From an uncultured Muribaculaceae bacterium (GTDB lineage Bacteria; Bacteroidota; Bacteroidia; Bacteroidales; Muribaculaceae), in contig CAJTSR010000002.1 in the NCBI GenBank assembly GCA_910579035.1, positions 62,001 to 126,000 of the forward strand: DNA of 64,000 bases. The letters are read 5' to 3'. The notes under the pieces were generated by a model. That model saw nothing but the letters and a program-made list of their open reading frames with translations, ran no database searches and was not told the origin of the DNA. Below are positions 17,547 through 24,939 of the stretch, piece by piece. Made by a program: the position numbers and the translations under genes. The first letter of the stretch is position 1. Every line of letters begins with the position of its first letter.

Positions 17547-18484
17547 CCCGTATCTGCCTCCTTGTCCTCTCCGCTCTCATAGCCCTCGGGGCAAGGGGGC
17601 AATCACACTCTCCGGCCGATTCCGTGGCCGAGAGCCGCAAATGGCCCACCGTGGCTCAGGCCGCCATCGGGCTTGGCATCAACGCCGCCCTCACAGAAGG
17701 CCTCAAACACACCGTGCACGAAATGCGGCCCGACCGCAACGGGAACAACTCTTTCCCGTCGCGACACACCTCATGGGCCTTCGCCGGAGCCACTGTTTTT
17801 GCTAATGCCACATACCGCCATTCGCCCGTATGGCCCATGGTATTCCACGCGGCAGCATCGGGAGTGGCATTCCAGCGTGTGGCAAGCAGGCGCCACTATG
17901 CCTCCGACGTTGTGGCCGGAGCAGCGATAGGAATAGCGTCGGCAGAACTCGGCTTCGCCCTCGGACGGCTTATCAGCGGCAGCAGTCCTGCCCCTCGTGG
18001 CACTGCGTGGGACGGTTTCCGCCCCACCCTCTCGGTAACATCGGAAGCACTCTACACAATCGCGCAGCCCGGCGACGGAAAATTCTGTACTGGGTATTCC
18101 ACCGCTCTGCGGGCACGCTTGCCCATATCCACCCGCCACGGCATCGGGCTAACGCTTGCAGGCAGCACAACGCCTGTCAAGGTCGGCGGAGCTGCCAACC
18201 CTCTCAATGCCATAGGCGCATCGGCAGGCTGGGCAGCACAGTTCGCCCTGCCCCACCCGGCGCTTGCCATAGCCGCAGGAGCAGAGGCCGGTGCCATCCG
18301 ACTTCTGCACACCGATAACTTGGAACATAAAAAATGGGCCGCGACAGCACGCGCCGACGCAGCCCTTATGTGGCGGCTTACCAAATTCTTCGCAGCCTCC
18401 GCGGGAGTGTCGGCAAACATATCGAACATCAAAGGAGCCACCGGGGCGATAGGCCTCTCGATCGGCTCCGTGGCAGTATTTTAA
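17543..18484 (+). CDS. PAP2-family phosphatase with C-terminal extension
   Basis: A 313-residue exported phosphatase of the PAP2 superfamily, acting on lipid phosphates or pyrophosphates. After a signal peptide (MTRICLLVLSALIALGARG) come the three catalytic motifs: K-x6-RP in LKHTVHEMRP, PSRHTSWAF, and RVASRRHYASD with the catalytic His and Asp. The first residue of the usual SR pair in the third motif is a Gln. After about residue 150, roughly 160 residues lack membrane helices and show alternating small and hydrophobic residues, possibly a beta-barrel or other envelope domain. ATGA overlap with the GH3 fusion suggests co-expression. Lipid A or undecaprenyl pyrophosphate are plausible substrates. 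Confidence 0.85.
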   Translation: MTRICLLVLSALIALGARGQSHSPADSVAESRKWPTVAQAAIGLGINAALTEGLKHTVHEMRPDRNGNNSFPSRHTSWAFAGATVFANATYRHSPVWPMVFHAAASGVAFQRVASRRHYASDVVAGAAIGIASAELGFALGRLISGSSPAPRGTAWDGFRPTLSVTSEALYTIAQPGDGKFCTGYSTALRARLPISTRHGIGLTLAGSTTPVKVGGAANPLNAIGASAGWAAQFALPHPALAIAAGAEAGAIRLLHTDNLEHKKWAATARADAALMWRLTKFFAASAGVSANISNIKGATGAIGLSIGSVAVF

Positions 18485-18494
18485 GAAAAACCAC

Positions 18495-19976
18495 CTAAGC
18501 AGAGGCGGCAACACGGCGGCGAGCCAAGTGTGCCGCCTGCTTTATTTTAAAGCCTGTGAAAGCCATCAGCAAGGACATAAGCGGCGACAGATAGTTGAAC
18601 ACGCAGAAAGGCAGGTAAGTGAGTGTTCCGACGCCGAGCACTGTCGACTGCGTGACGCCGCACGAATTCCATGGAATCAGAACCGATGTCACCGACACCG
18701 AATCCTCCAAAGTACGGCTCAGCAGGCGCTTCTCAAGTCCGAAACGACGGTACACGTTGCGGAACATGTTTCCACCTATAATCAGCGATATATACTGGTC
18801 GGCAGTGCAGCCGTTTATAAACAAACCACCGGCCACGGTGCTGCCCACAATGGCGAAACGGCCATGCAGACGCGAAGTAATCCGGTGGGTCACAACCGAC
18901 AGCATACCGGTGCCTATCATAGCCGTGCCGAATATCATGGCACATATCACCAAGAATATCGTAGGCAGCATACCTGTGACGCCCCCGGTGCTCACAAGAC
19001 TGTCGAAAGCCTCGTGGCCGGTAGCAAAAGTGGTGTCTGTCCACAACAATCTGCCAATCATAGCCGCATAATCGCCTACCGTCGACCCTCCGAGCAACAT
19101 TTCCGTAACTCCGGGCTGAAATATAAAAATACCCGCAAGACCCATCATCGAACTCACGAAAAGCGTGAAAAGCGTCGACACACGCATAGCAATCATCGTG
19201 AGCGTAATAGCCGGAATGAGCAAAGTCCACGGAGTGATATTAAAATTGGCCGCGAGCCTGTCGAGTATGTCCGATGTCGCCATGGCCGGCTCAGGGTCAC
19301 TCATAATACCGGCCACGAAGAAAACCACCAGTGCCATCACCATTGCCGGAATAGCTGTAAACATAAGGTAGCGAATGTGCTCAAACAAATCAACCCCGCA
19401 GGCCGACGAAGCCACCACGGTGGTATCGCTCAGAGGCGACACCTTGTCGCCGAAATAAGCCCCCGATATTATGGCTCCGGCTACCCAGCCGGGGTGAAAT
19501 CCCATCACCGTTCCGATGCCCATGAAGGCGACTCCGACTGTGGCGATAGTACTCCACGAACTGCCGGTAAGCACAGATATCACGGCGCACACCGCGCAGG
19601 CTGTCACCAGAAAAAACGTGGGGTTGAGAATCCTCAGCCCATAGTCGATAAGCGTGGGCACCACCCCCGAAAGCATCCACGTGGTAGAAACCATGGCTAT
19701 GAACACCAGCATAGGCACTGCCGGCATTATCTGCGTGGAATTACGACAAAAGCCAAGCCTCATACCCCTGCGCGACAAGCTGCCGCTGCACGCCGCAAGC
19801 AATACCGCGAGCATCGCGGCTGCCAGCAAAGCCCAAGGGCTGAGAACGGATATGGCATCGGCTCCGACAAAGGCCACCACGGCGGCCAGCGACACAAGCA
19901 ACAATACTATCGGCGCTGCCGAGATGCCGAACGAAGGCACCTTCACGGTGCTTTCCGGAATACTAAATCTTTTCAA
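18495..19976 (-). CDS. NhaC-family Na+/H+ antiporter
   Basis: A 493-residue polytopic membrane protein with about twelve hydrophobic segments. It matches the NhaC antiporter family in length and in motifs such as LTGSSWSTIATVGVAFMGIG, GAIISGAYFGDKVSPLSDTTVVASS and NGCTADQYISLIIGGNMFR. The last region resembles the NhaC signature for ion passage. It is a single gene convergent with the PAP2 gene. A minus-strand -7 box lies upstream. It likely exports Na+ (or malate/lactate-coupled Na+ in some relatives) in exchange for protons. Confidence 0.92.
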   Translation of the reverse strand: MKRFSIPESTVKVPSFGISAAPIVLLLVSLAAVVAFVGADAISVLSPWALLAAAMLAVLLAACSGSLSRRGMRLGFCRNSTQIMPAVPMLVFIAMVSTTWMLSGVVPTLIDYGLRILNPTFFLVTACAVCAVISVLTGSSWSTIATVGVAFMGIGTVMGFHPGWVAGAIISGAYFGDKVSPLSDTTVVASSACGVDLFEHIRYLMFTAIPAMVMALVVFFVAGIMSDPEPAMATSDILDRLAANFNITPWTLLIPAITLTMIAMRVSTLFTLFVSSMMGLAGIFIFQPGVTEMLLGGSTVGDYAAMIGRLLWTDTTFATGHEAFDSLVSTGGVTGMLPTIFLVICAMIFGTAMIGTGMLSVVTHRITSRLHGRFAIVGSTVAGGLFINGCTADQYISLIIGGNMFRNVYRRFGLEKRLLSRTLEDSVSVTSVLIPWNSCGVTQSTVLGVGTLTYLPFCVFNYLSPLMSLLMAFTGFKIKQAAHLARRRVAASA

Positions 19977-20059
19977 TGCTATGTGTATTAAGTAAGTGTA
20001 CGATTGCGTAAATCAGCCAAAAAGATACGGATATGCAAACATAAATGTCTAATCGGAAT

Positions 20060-20067
20060 CAAAGGTA
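20060..20067 (-). promoter_or_regulatory. -7 element for the NhaC gene
   Basis: CAAAGGTA on the plus strand reads TACCTTTG on the minus strand, a match to TAnnTTTG. It lies 84 bp upstream of the antiporter start. No well-spaced -33 box is seen. The rest of the 552-bp gap from 19977 holds the ncRNA candidate at 20264-20446; nothing else is recognised. Confidence 0.4.
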
Positions 20068-20263
20068 CGAAATTTTAGAACAACAGGCGCCATTTGTTCA
20101 TTCATATTTGCAATCTTTAGCGCACCCAACCACCTTTTCACACTTTTACACCACCGTTAAAACCTCCCGTTAAATCCCATACCAAGCCTGCCCTTATTGC
20201 AAATAAGGTGAAACGAAAGACAACTAATTCATTGCCAAGTCAAAAAATCTTTGTAAATTCGCA

Positions 20264-20446
20264 GCGCAGTATTCCTTTGGGGTATTGCACCCTTACATAT
20301 TAGCTCAATCGCAGTCTAAATCACCACCTCGACAAATGAACGAGCTAAAATAATAATCCTTGAGTGCGTGCCATACGGCGCGGACTTTCTCGTAGGATTA
20401 TAATGGCTTGTGGTGAGCCAAGACTGCGTATGACGAAAGTCTGCGC
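20264..20446 (+). ncRNA. ssrS: 6S-like structured RNA candidate (Bacteroidales-1 type)
   Basis: About 183 bases fold into one long rod. GCGCAG (20264-20269) pairs with CTGCGC (20441-20446). CGCAGTCT (20310-20317) pairs with AGACTGCG (20421-20428). CACCAC (20322-20327) pairs with GTGGTG (20410-20415). ATAATCCT (20353-20360) pairs with AGGATTAT (20394-20401), followed by GAG/CTC. The pairs are nested and separated by bulges, like 6S RNA with its open central bubble. A -7-like AATCTTTG (20246-20253) sits upstream, and a T-rich stretch follows. No ORF fills the region. The 6S assignment is an inference from architecture and length. Confidence 0.55.
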
Positions 20447-20528
20447 TTTTGTTTTATCGCAATAGTTGCATACCAAGTCAAACAGACATAATGGCAATAT
20501 TGCAACAAACCAATAACATCACAAGCAG

Positions 20529-21071
20529 ATGAAGAAAGAGAATGAATTGTGGAGAAGCATAGTTTCATGTGTGCTGATTATGGCACTCATGTTCTGTTCT
20601 CCATTTGAAGCCTTGGCGCAGTCAACCACGGGGAGAGCCAACGTATTGGAGAACGGCACGCAAATGATACTCCGAGTCAATGAAAATTTCAAGGCTGACA
20701 ACAAAGCTGACACAGGAACAATTAATTCAATTGTAGAAACCGATGTGTATTCGGCAGATGGCACAAGAGTGCTTATCAAGGCTGGCACTCCGGCGTACAT
20801 AGAATTTTCAGTCGACCCTAATGGTTCTTGGGGTAAAGCAGGTAAAATTTGTCTTACCCACGCTACCACTAAAACAATCGATAATAAACGTGTTTCACTC
20901 CGTCTTAGTAGTTGCAAGAACGGGAGCAGCAGACTTGGTGGCGTAATAGTCCTATCTGTATTGTTATTCCCTCTCGGACTTATAAGTGGATGCATGAAAG
21001 GAAGTATGCCGAAAATACAGGAAGGTACAACTTTCAATGCTTCTGTAATGCAAGACGTAACAGTAGAATAA
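20529..21071 (+). CDS. exported hypothetical protein
   Basis: A 180-residue protein of unknown function. A signal peptide (about 1-30, ending FEALAQ) is followed by an all-beta-looking region with NGTQMILRVNENF, a metal- or ligand-free pattern of alternating strands and GTPAYIEFSV. A second hydrophobic segment is at about residues 138-157 (GGVIVLSVLLFPLGLISG), and the tail is EGTTFNASVMQDVTVE. The arrangement resembles Bacteroidetes envelope proteins with paired NGTPVxLRxNE and GTxFxAxV strands around a hydrophobic hairpin, but I cannot name a family with confidence. It is the first of three small exported proteins. Confidence 0.75.
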   Translation: MKKENELWRSIVSCVLIMALMFCSPFEALAQSTTGRANVLENGTQMILRVNENFKADNKADTGTINSIVETDVYSADGTRVLIKAGTPAYIEFSVDPNGSWGKAGKICLTHATTKTIDNKRVSLRLSSCKNGSSRLGGVIVLSVLLFPLGLISGCMKGSMPKIQEGTTFNASVMQDVTVE

Positions 21072-21090
21072 TCATTAAAAAACAACAACT

Positions 21091-21492
21091 ATGAAAAAAG
21101 TATTTTCGCTCATGTTGCTACTCGCAACAATCGTAATCGCCCTGCCAAGTTGCTCGGACGATAAAGACGAACCCGATGCCGGAATCAAAGAGAACATAAT
21201 CGGCACATGGGATGCAACCTCAGTCAAGTTTTCGGATAGTGATTGGATAGACATTACCAACCGGCCGTCACTTGCCCTGTCAATCACCTTCAACTCCGAT
21301 GGCAGCTATTATGGACGCGGCGCACTCGGAAACGGTGGTGGAACATACACTATCAGCGGCAAAACAATCAAGACCTATGTAGATGGGGAACTGTACGGAA
21401 CTTACGTCGTAAAAACTCTATCTGGCAACCATACGGAGCTTTCCCTGTCAATGGATGATTCGACAATGGAAATTAGAGCCACCAAACGATAA
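21091..21492 (+). CDS. small lipocalin-like lipoprotein
   Basis: A 133-residue lipoprotein with signal MKKVFSLMLLLATIVIALPSC, Cys near residue 21, then an acidic SDDKDEPD linker. The mature part starts IIGTWDATSVKF and continues with repeated strand-like segments (LALSITFNSDGSYYGRG, GGTYTISGKTIKTY), the layout of short lipocalin-like domains common in Bacteroidetes surface lipoproteins. The ligand is unknown. It lies 19 bp after the preceding exported protein and 7 bp before another small lipoprotein, suggesting a three-gene operon closed by the terminator at 21937. Confidence 0.8.
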   Translation: MKKVFSLMLLLATIVIALPSCSDDKDEPDAGIKENIIGTWDATSVKFSDSDWIDITNRPSLALSITFNSDGSYYGRGALGNGGGTYTISGKTIKTYVDGELYGTYVVKTLSGNHTELSLSMDDSTMEIRATKR

Positions 21493-21499
21493 TCTAAAA

Positions 21500-21838
21500 A
21501 TGAAGAAGATTCTCACAATAATCTTCGCAGCTGTAATATCGTCTGTCATTCTCGGAGGTTGCTCTAAGGATGATGACGATATTACAGGCTCTATGAAGCT
21601 GACCAATCTGTCGGGCATAGATTGGTATGATGGAGAAGTATGGTACTCTGATTTGCCTAACGGCGACCTCAACGGCGATGTTGATTTCGGCACATTGAAA
21701 GTCGGCGAAACCACTACCGTCAAGACAAAAGGGACATACTTCTATGTGTGTATCAAAAATTCTCGCGGCAAGATGCAGTTAAGCAAGCCAAAGCCTGTGA
21801 ACAGTTCTGCAACCGTGTCTGCAAGTGATATGTATTAA
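21500..21838 (+). CDS. small hypothetical lipoprotein
   Basis: A 112-residue protein. The start at 21500 gives a clean lipoprotein signal (MKKILTIIFAAVISSVILGGC), which a longer frame from 21455 would bury. The mature chain is short, with an Asp-rich linker (SKDDDDITGS) then strand-like pieces (MKLTNLSGIDWYDGEVWYSDLP, FGTLKVGETTTVKTKGTYFYVCIKN). I do not recognise the family. It sits 7 bp after the lipocalin-like gene and is last before a good terminator. Confidence 0.75.
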   Translation: MKKILTIIFAAVISSVILGGCSKDDDDITGSMKLTNLSGIDWYDGEVWYSDLPNGDLNGDVDFGTLKVGETTTVKTKGTYFYVCIKNSRGKMQLSKPKPVNSSATVSASDMY

Positions 21839-21936
21839 CCGATAAATCAATCTTCCATAAAGAAAATGAGAGGATGAGGCGTCACCTCCGGCACCCCTTA
21901 CGGGGCTGACCTCAGCAATCATTAACAACTGACAAG

Positions 21937-21976
21937 GCGAAGCTTCCCGCAATCCGTAGAGGCTTCGCTTTTTTAT
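21937..21976 (+). terminator. intrinsic terminator after the small lipoprotein operon
   Basis: GCGAAGC (21937-21943) and GCTTCGC (21962-21968) form a 7-bp stem with an 18-base loop, followed directly by a run of T. It lies about 100 bp after the last lipoprotein gene. Confidence 0.8.
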
Positions 21977-22081
21977 GGAAAGTTGAAATGTGTTATAAAA
22001 CATATCGATATTTATAGCTCTGATATTCGCACCTCTATGTAATTATGGGATTATGCAAAACTGTTAAATCTTTCAGTGAAA

Positions 22082-22113
22082 TTTGGTTCGGTAAACGAAT
22101 ATGACTATCTTTG
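22082..22113 (+). promoter_or_regulatory. promoter upstream of leader and NYN gene
   Basis: -33 TTTG (22082-22085) and -7 TATCTTTG (22106-22113), spaced by 20 bp, give a near-perfect Bacteroidetes primary-sigma promoter. Transcription is expected to start near 22120, about 75 bp before the ATG at 22194. Confidence 0.75.
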
Positions 22114-22116
22114 CGT

Positions 22117-22190
22117 TGTCTAATAAAGACAGTATCCCCCTTAGATGGAAAAAGCTAAGGCCCGCCCTCAGTAATGGGGGCTTATTTTTT
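22117..22190 (+). ncRNA. structured leader or small RNA candidate
   Basis: Directly after the promoter, TGTCT (22117-22121)/AGACA (22127-22131) forms a 5-bp hairpin. CCTTAG (22139-22144)/CTAAGG (22155-22160) forms a second. CCCCC (22136-22140) could pair with GGGGG (22176-22180), ending in CTTATTTTTTAT. The T-run would fit an attenuator or a self-terminating small RNA before the NYN gene. It matches no riboswitch class I can name. Confidence 0.4.
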
Positions 22191-22193
22191 ATC

Positions 22194-22831
22194 ATGAAAA
22201 AGAACTACCCTATACAGCGCGTAATCGCGCTATGTTGACGGCTTTAATTTCTAAGAAGCCGTGGAATAAATATTATTGGCTTGATATTGTCAAATTGTTT
22301 GAGCAGTTTATGCTGCCTCATCAAGAATTAGTCGCTGTAAAGTATTTTTCAGCTCGCCCATTGGGTGACCCTGATAAAAGTTTGCGGCAAAACGCGTTTT
22401 TTCAAGCTAATCTTGAAAACAGAAAATTCAAGTTGATTCTTGGCAAATATCTTAAAAAGAGATTGGAATGCTTCAAGTGTCATAACATAATAAATACATA
22501 CGAGGAAAAAGAATCAGATGTGAATCTCGCAACCCAAATTGTGGAAGACGCATATAAAGACAATTGCGATATTATAATTATTGTATCTGCAGATAGTGAT
22601 ATGATACCAGCGATAGAACTTGCAAGAGAAGCAGGTAAGAAGGTATTCATCTATTTTCCTCCTAATCATAATTCCTCAAATCTGCGTATATTAGCAGGTA
22701 TGAAACCAACATGGCTTGAACGATATGAGGGCCGTTTCAAAAATGCAATGCTCCCCGACGTTATAACTCTAAAGAATGGATTTGAGCTTAAAATCCCAGA
22801 ACCGTGGAGAATTGTTCGTGATGGAAAGTAA
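22194..22831 (+). pseudogene. NYN-domain (PIN-like) ribonuclease gene, frameshifted
   Basis: The long frame from an ATG at 22232 gives 199 residues that are clearly NYN/LabA-type: KKPWNKYYWLD, VAVKYFSARPLG, then a CxxC pair, EEKESDVNLA, IIIVSADSDM and KKVFIYFPPN. It lacks the domain's first strand, which carries an essential Asp. That strand is present but in other frames. ATG 22194 reads MKKNYPIQRVIALC then stop, and the next frame, from 22234, reads VDGFNF then stop. Joined, these spell RVIAL-VDGFNF-KKPWNKYYW, as expected for an intact protein. So at least two frame changes lie at about 22230 and 22250. It is either a decayed gene or a sequence error. Confidence 0.75.
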
Positions 22832-22889
22832 CGATTCTTATTCACTCTTCGGGGAAGAAAATGAGCGGGGTGAGCGGGGTTGTTTTTAA

Positions 22890-23223
22890 GAGGGTGTTTC
22901 ATAATATCTGTTAAAGCACAGGTTGGTGTATTTTTGTTTAAACTGTTCATTATGAAGAGGGAGCATAGCGGTTGCTATGTGACCGATGAATAATGGGCAG
23001 GTTAACAAAAAGACGCCAGGACGGTACCATTGTTAAACTTGCCCTCACCGAATCATCGGATAATATCTGCCGGGGCGGCATCAAAGGCTTCGCCTCCAAA
23101 AATTTTGAGTGTCTTTATCCCTTCGCCTCAGTCACATAGCAACCGCTATGCTCCTTCGGTTCAAGGATAAATCCATCTCAAACTTTTTGGCCTGTGCTTT
23201 AACAGATATTATGAAACACCCTC
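22890..23223. mobile_element. MITE, 334 bp, nested inverted repeats, TAA duplication
   Basis: Perfect terminal inverted repeats of 33 bp (22890-22922 and 23191-23223) begin GAGGGTGTTTCATAATATCT. TAA flanks both ends (22887-22889 and 23224-23226). A second perfect 24-bp inverted pair lies inside (22960-22983 and 23131-23154), each arm containing a CATAGC-GGTT-GCTATG hairpin. The ends and a TNA-type duplication recall IS5-superfamily elements, but there is no transposase, so this is a non-autonomous element. It ends 13 bp before the nadB -7 box. The rest of the 437-bp gap between the NYN gene and nadB shows no other feature. Confidence 0.85.
22993..23139 (+). CDS. possible 48-residue ORF inside the MITE
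   Basis: ATG to TAG gives 48 residues starting MGRLTKRRQDGTIVKLALTE and ending in FASVT. The opening resembles short phage or mobile-element proteins that begin with a similar RLTKR-DGT pattern, but no domain is complete and its stop lies inside the inner inverted repeat. It may be a transposase or cargo remnant, or chance. Confidence 0.25.
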   Translation: MGRLTKRRQDGTIVKLALTESSDNICRGGIKGFASKNFECLYPFASVT

Positions 23224-23236
23224 TAAAGATAATTCG

Positions 23237-23244
23237 TACCTTTG
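23237..23244 (+). promoter_or_regulatory. nadB -7 promoter element beside the MITE end
   Basis: TACCTTTG fits TAnnTTTG and lies 24 bp before the nadB ATG. The -33 position (about 23213-23216) falls inside the MITE terminal repeat, which has no TTTG there, so the insertion has replaced the upstream promoter half. Confidence 0.6.
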
Positions 23245-23268
23245 CGGTGCATAACTATATAAGGTGCT

Positions 23269-24852
23269 ATGACCTACAGATACGACTATCTTGTGATAGG
23301 TTCCGGTATTGCCGGAATGAGTTTTGCCCTCAAAGTAGCCCGTGAGGGTGCGAAAGTCGCTTTGGTATGCAAAACGACCCTCGCCGAAGCCAATACCGCT
23401 CTTGCCCAAGGCGGTATAGCCTCTGTGACAAACCTGCTCGTCGACGATTTCGACAAGCATATCCACGACACTATGGTTGCCGGCGACTGGCTGAGCGCGC
23501 CTGAGGCCGTGGAAATGGTAGTGAAAGGCGCACCCGAGCAGATAAGGCAGCTCATAGGCTGGGGCGTTGACTTCGACAAGACGCCCGATGGCGATTTCGA
23601 CCTCCACAAAGAAGGCGGCCACAGCGAGTTCCGGATACTTCACCACGCCGACAACACCGGCTTCGAGATTCAGGAAAGCCTCATCGAGGCCGTGCGCCGC
23701 AATCCCCACATCGACATTTTTGAAGGGCATTTCGCCATCGAGATAATAACCCAGCACCACCTCGGACGGATAGTCACCCGCCGCACACCAGATATCTGCT
23801 GCTACGGCGCTTACGTGCTCGACCTCGCAGAAGGACGTGTGGACACTTTCCTGTCTAAAATAACGGTGATGGCCACCGGCGGCTGCGGCGCAGTATACCA
23901 GACAACCACCAACCCGCTCGTGGCCACCGGCGACGGCATAGCCATGGTATACCGTGCAAAGGGCACTGTGGCCGACATGGAGTTTATCCAATTCCACCCC
24001 ACCGCCCTGTTCCACCCCGGCGACCGCCCGTCGTTCCTCATCACAGAGGCCATGCGCGGATACGGCGCCGTGCTTCGCAACCTTCGCGGCGAAGAGTTCA
24101 TGCACAAGTACGACCCGCGCCTAAGTCTGGCGCCGCGCGACATCGTGGCACGCGCCATCGATTCCGAAATGAAACTATACGGCGACGACCACGTGTATCT
24201 CGACGTGACCCACAAGGACGCAGAGGAAACGAAGCGCCATTTCCCGAACATATACAAAAAGTGCCTCTCGCTCGGCATCGACATAACAAAAGACTACATT
24301 CCCGTGGCTCCTGCCGCGCATTATCTCTGCGGCGGCATAAAGGTCGACACCAACGGCGAATCGAGCATACACCACCTGTACGCGCTCGGGGAATGTTCCT
24401 GTACGGGGCTGCACGGAGGCAACAGGCTGGCGTCTAACTCGCTTATCGAAGCCGTGGTATATGCCGACGCAGCCGCCAAACACGCCTCGGCAGAGCTGCC
24501 GCACGTGTCGCTGCGCGACGATGTTCCGGCATGGAACGACGAAGGCACCCGCCATAACGAGGAGATGGTGCTTATCACGCAGAGCATACGCGAGGTTGGC
24601 CAGATTATGGGCACATACGTGGGTATTGTACGCTCCGACCTGCGCCTCGACCGGGCGTGGAACCGCCTCGACATACTGTACGAGGAAACAGAGCGGCTGT
24701 TCAAATGCTCCAAAGCATCGCGCGAGATATGCGAGCTGAGAAACATAATAAACGTCGGCTACCTCATAATGAGGCAGGCCAAAGAACGTCGCGAATCACG
24801 AGGGCTGCACTACACAATCGACTATCCCCCGGTTCCCCACAATCCGCAATAA
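23269..24852 (+). CDS. nadB: L-aspartate oxidase
   Basis: A flavoenzyme that oxidises L-aspartate to iminoaspartate, the first step of de novo NAD synthesis. The 527 residues contain the FAD-binding YDYLVIGSGIAGMSFALKVA, ANTALAQGGIASV, GGHSEFRILHHADNTG, the succinate-dehydrogenase-type block EFIQFHPTALFHPG, ITEAMRGYGAVL, the PAAHYLCGGIKVD motif and GLHGGNRLASNSLIE. All family landmarks are intact. nadA and nadC are not nearby. A strong shared terminator follows. Confidence 0.97.
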   Translation: MTYRYDYLVIGSGIAGMSFALKVAREGAKVALVCKTTLAEANTALAQGGIASVTNLLVDDFDKHIHDTMVAGDWLSAPEAVEMVVKGAPEQIRQLIGWGVDFDKTPDGDFDLHKEGGHSEFRILHHADNTGFEIQESLIEAVRRNPHIDIFEGHFAIEIITQHHLGRIVTRRTPDICCYGAYVLDLAEGRVDTFLSKITVMATGGCGAVYQTTTNPLVATGDGIAMVYRAKGTVADMEFIQFHPTALFHPGDRPSFLITEAMRGYGAVLRNLRGEEFMHKYDPRLSLAPRDIVARAIDSEMKLYGDDHVYLDVTHKDAEETKRHFPNIYKKCLSLGIDITKDYIPVAPAAHYLCGGIKVDTNGESSIHHLYALGECSCTGLHGGNRLASNSLIEAVVYADAAAKHASAELPHVSLRDDVPAWNDEGTRHNEEMVLITQSIREVGQIMGTYVGIVRSDLRLDRAWNRLDILYEETERLFKCSKASREICELRNIINVGYLIMRQAKERRESRGLHYTIDYPPVPHNPQ

Positions 24853-24870
24853 TCCACATCAATCATAAAA

Positions 24871-24906
24871 AAGAATTGCGCCACAGGCCGTGGCGCAATT
24901 CTTTTT
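24871..24906. terminator. bidirectional terminator between nadB and GH20
   Basis: A perfect 14-bp stem (AAGAATTGCGCCAC at 24871-24884 with its complement at 24890-24903) encloses a 5-base loop, with A-rich sequence before and T-rich sequence after. It can serve both convergent genes. Confidence 0.9.
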
Positions 24907-24939
24907 ACGGCATATCGCTAAAGGTTGTTTAATAACATC

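Noticed and set aside
22232..22831. NYN protein starting at ATG 22232
   Set aside because: This would lack the essential first strand, whose sequence is plainly visible just upstream in other frames; the gene is better described as frameshifted.
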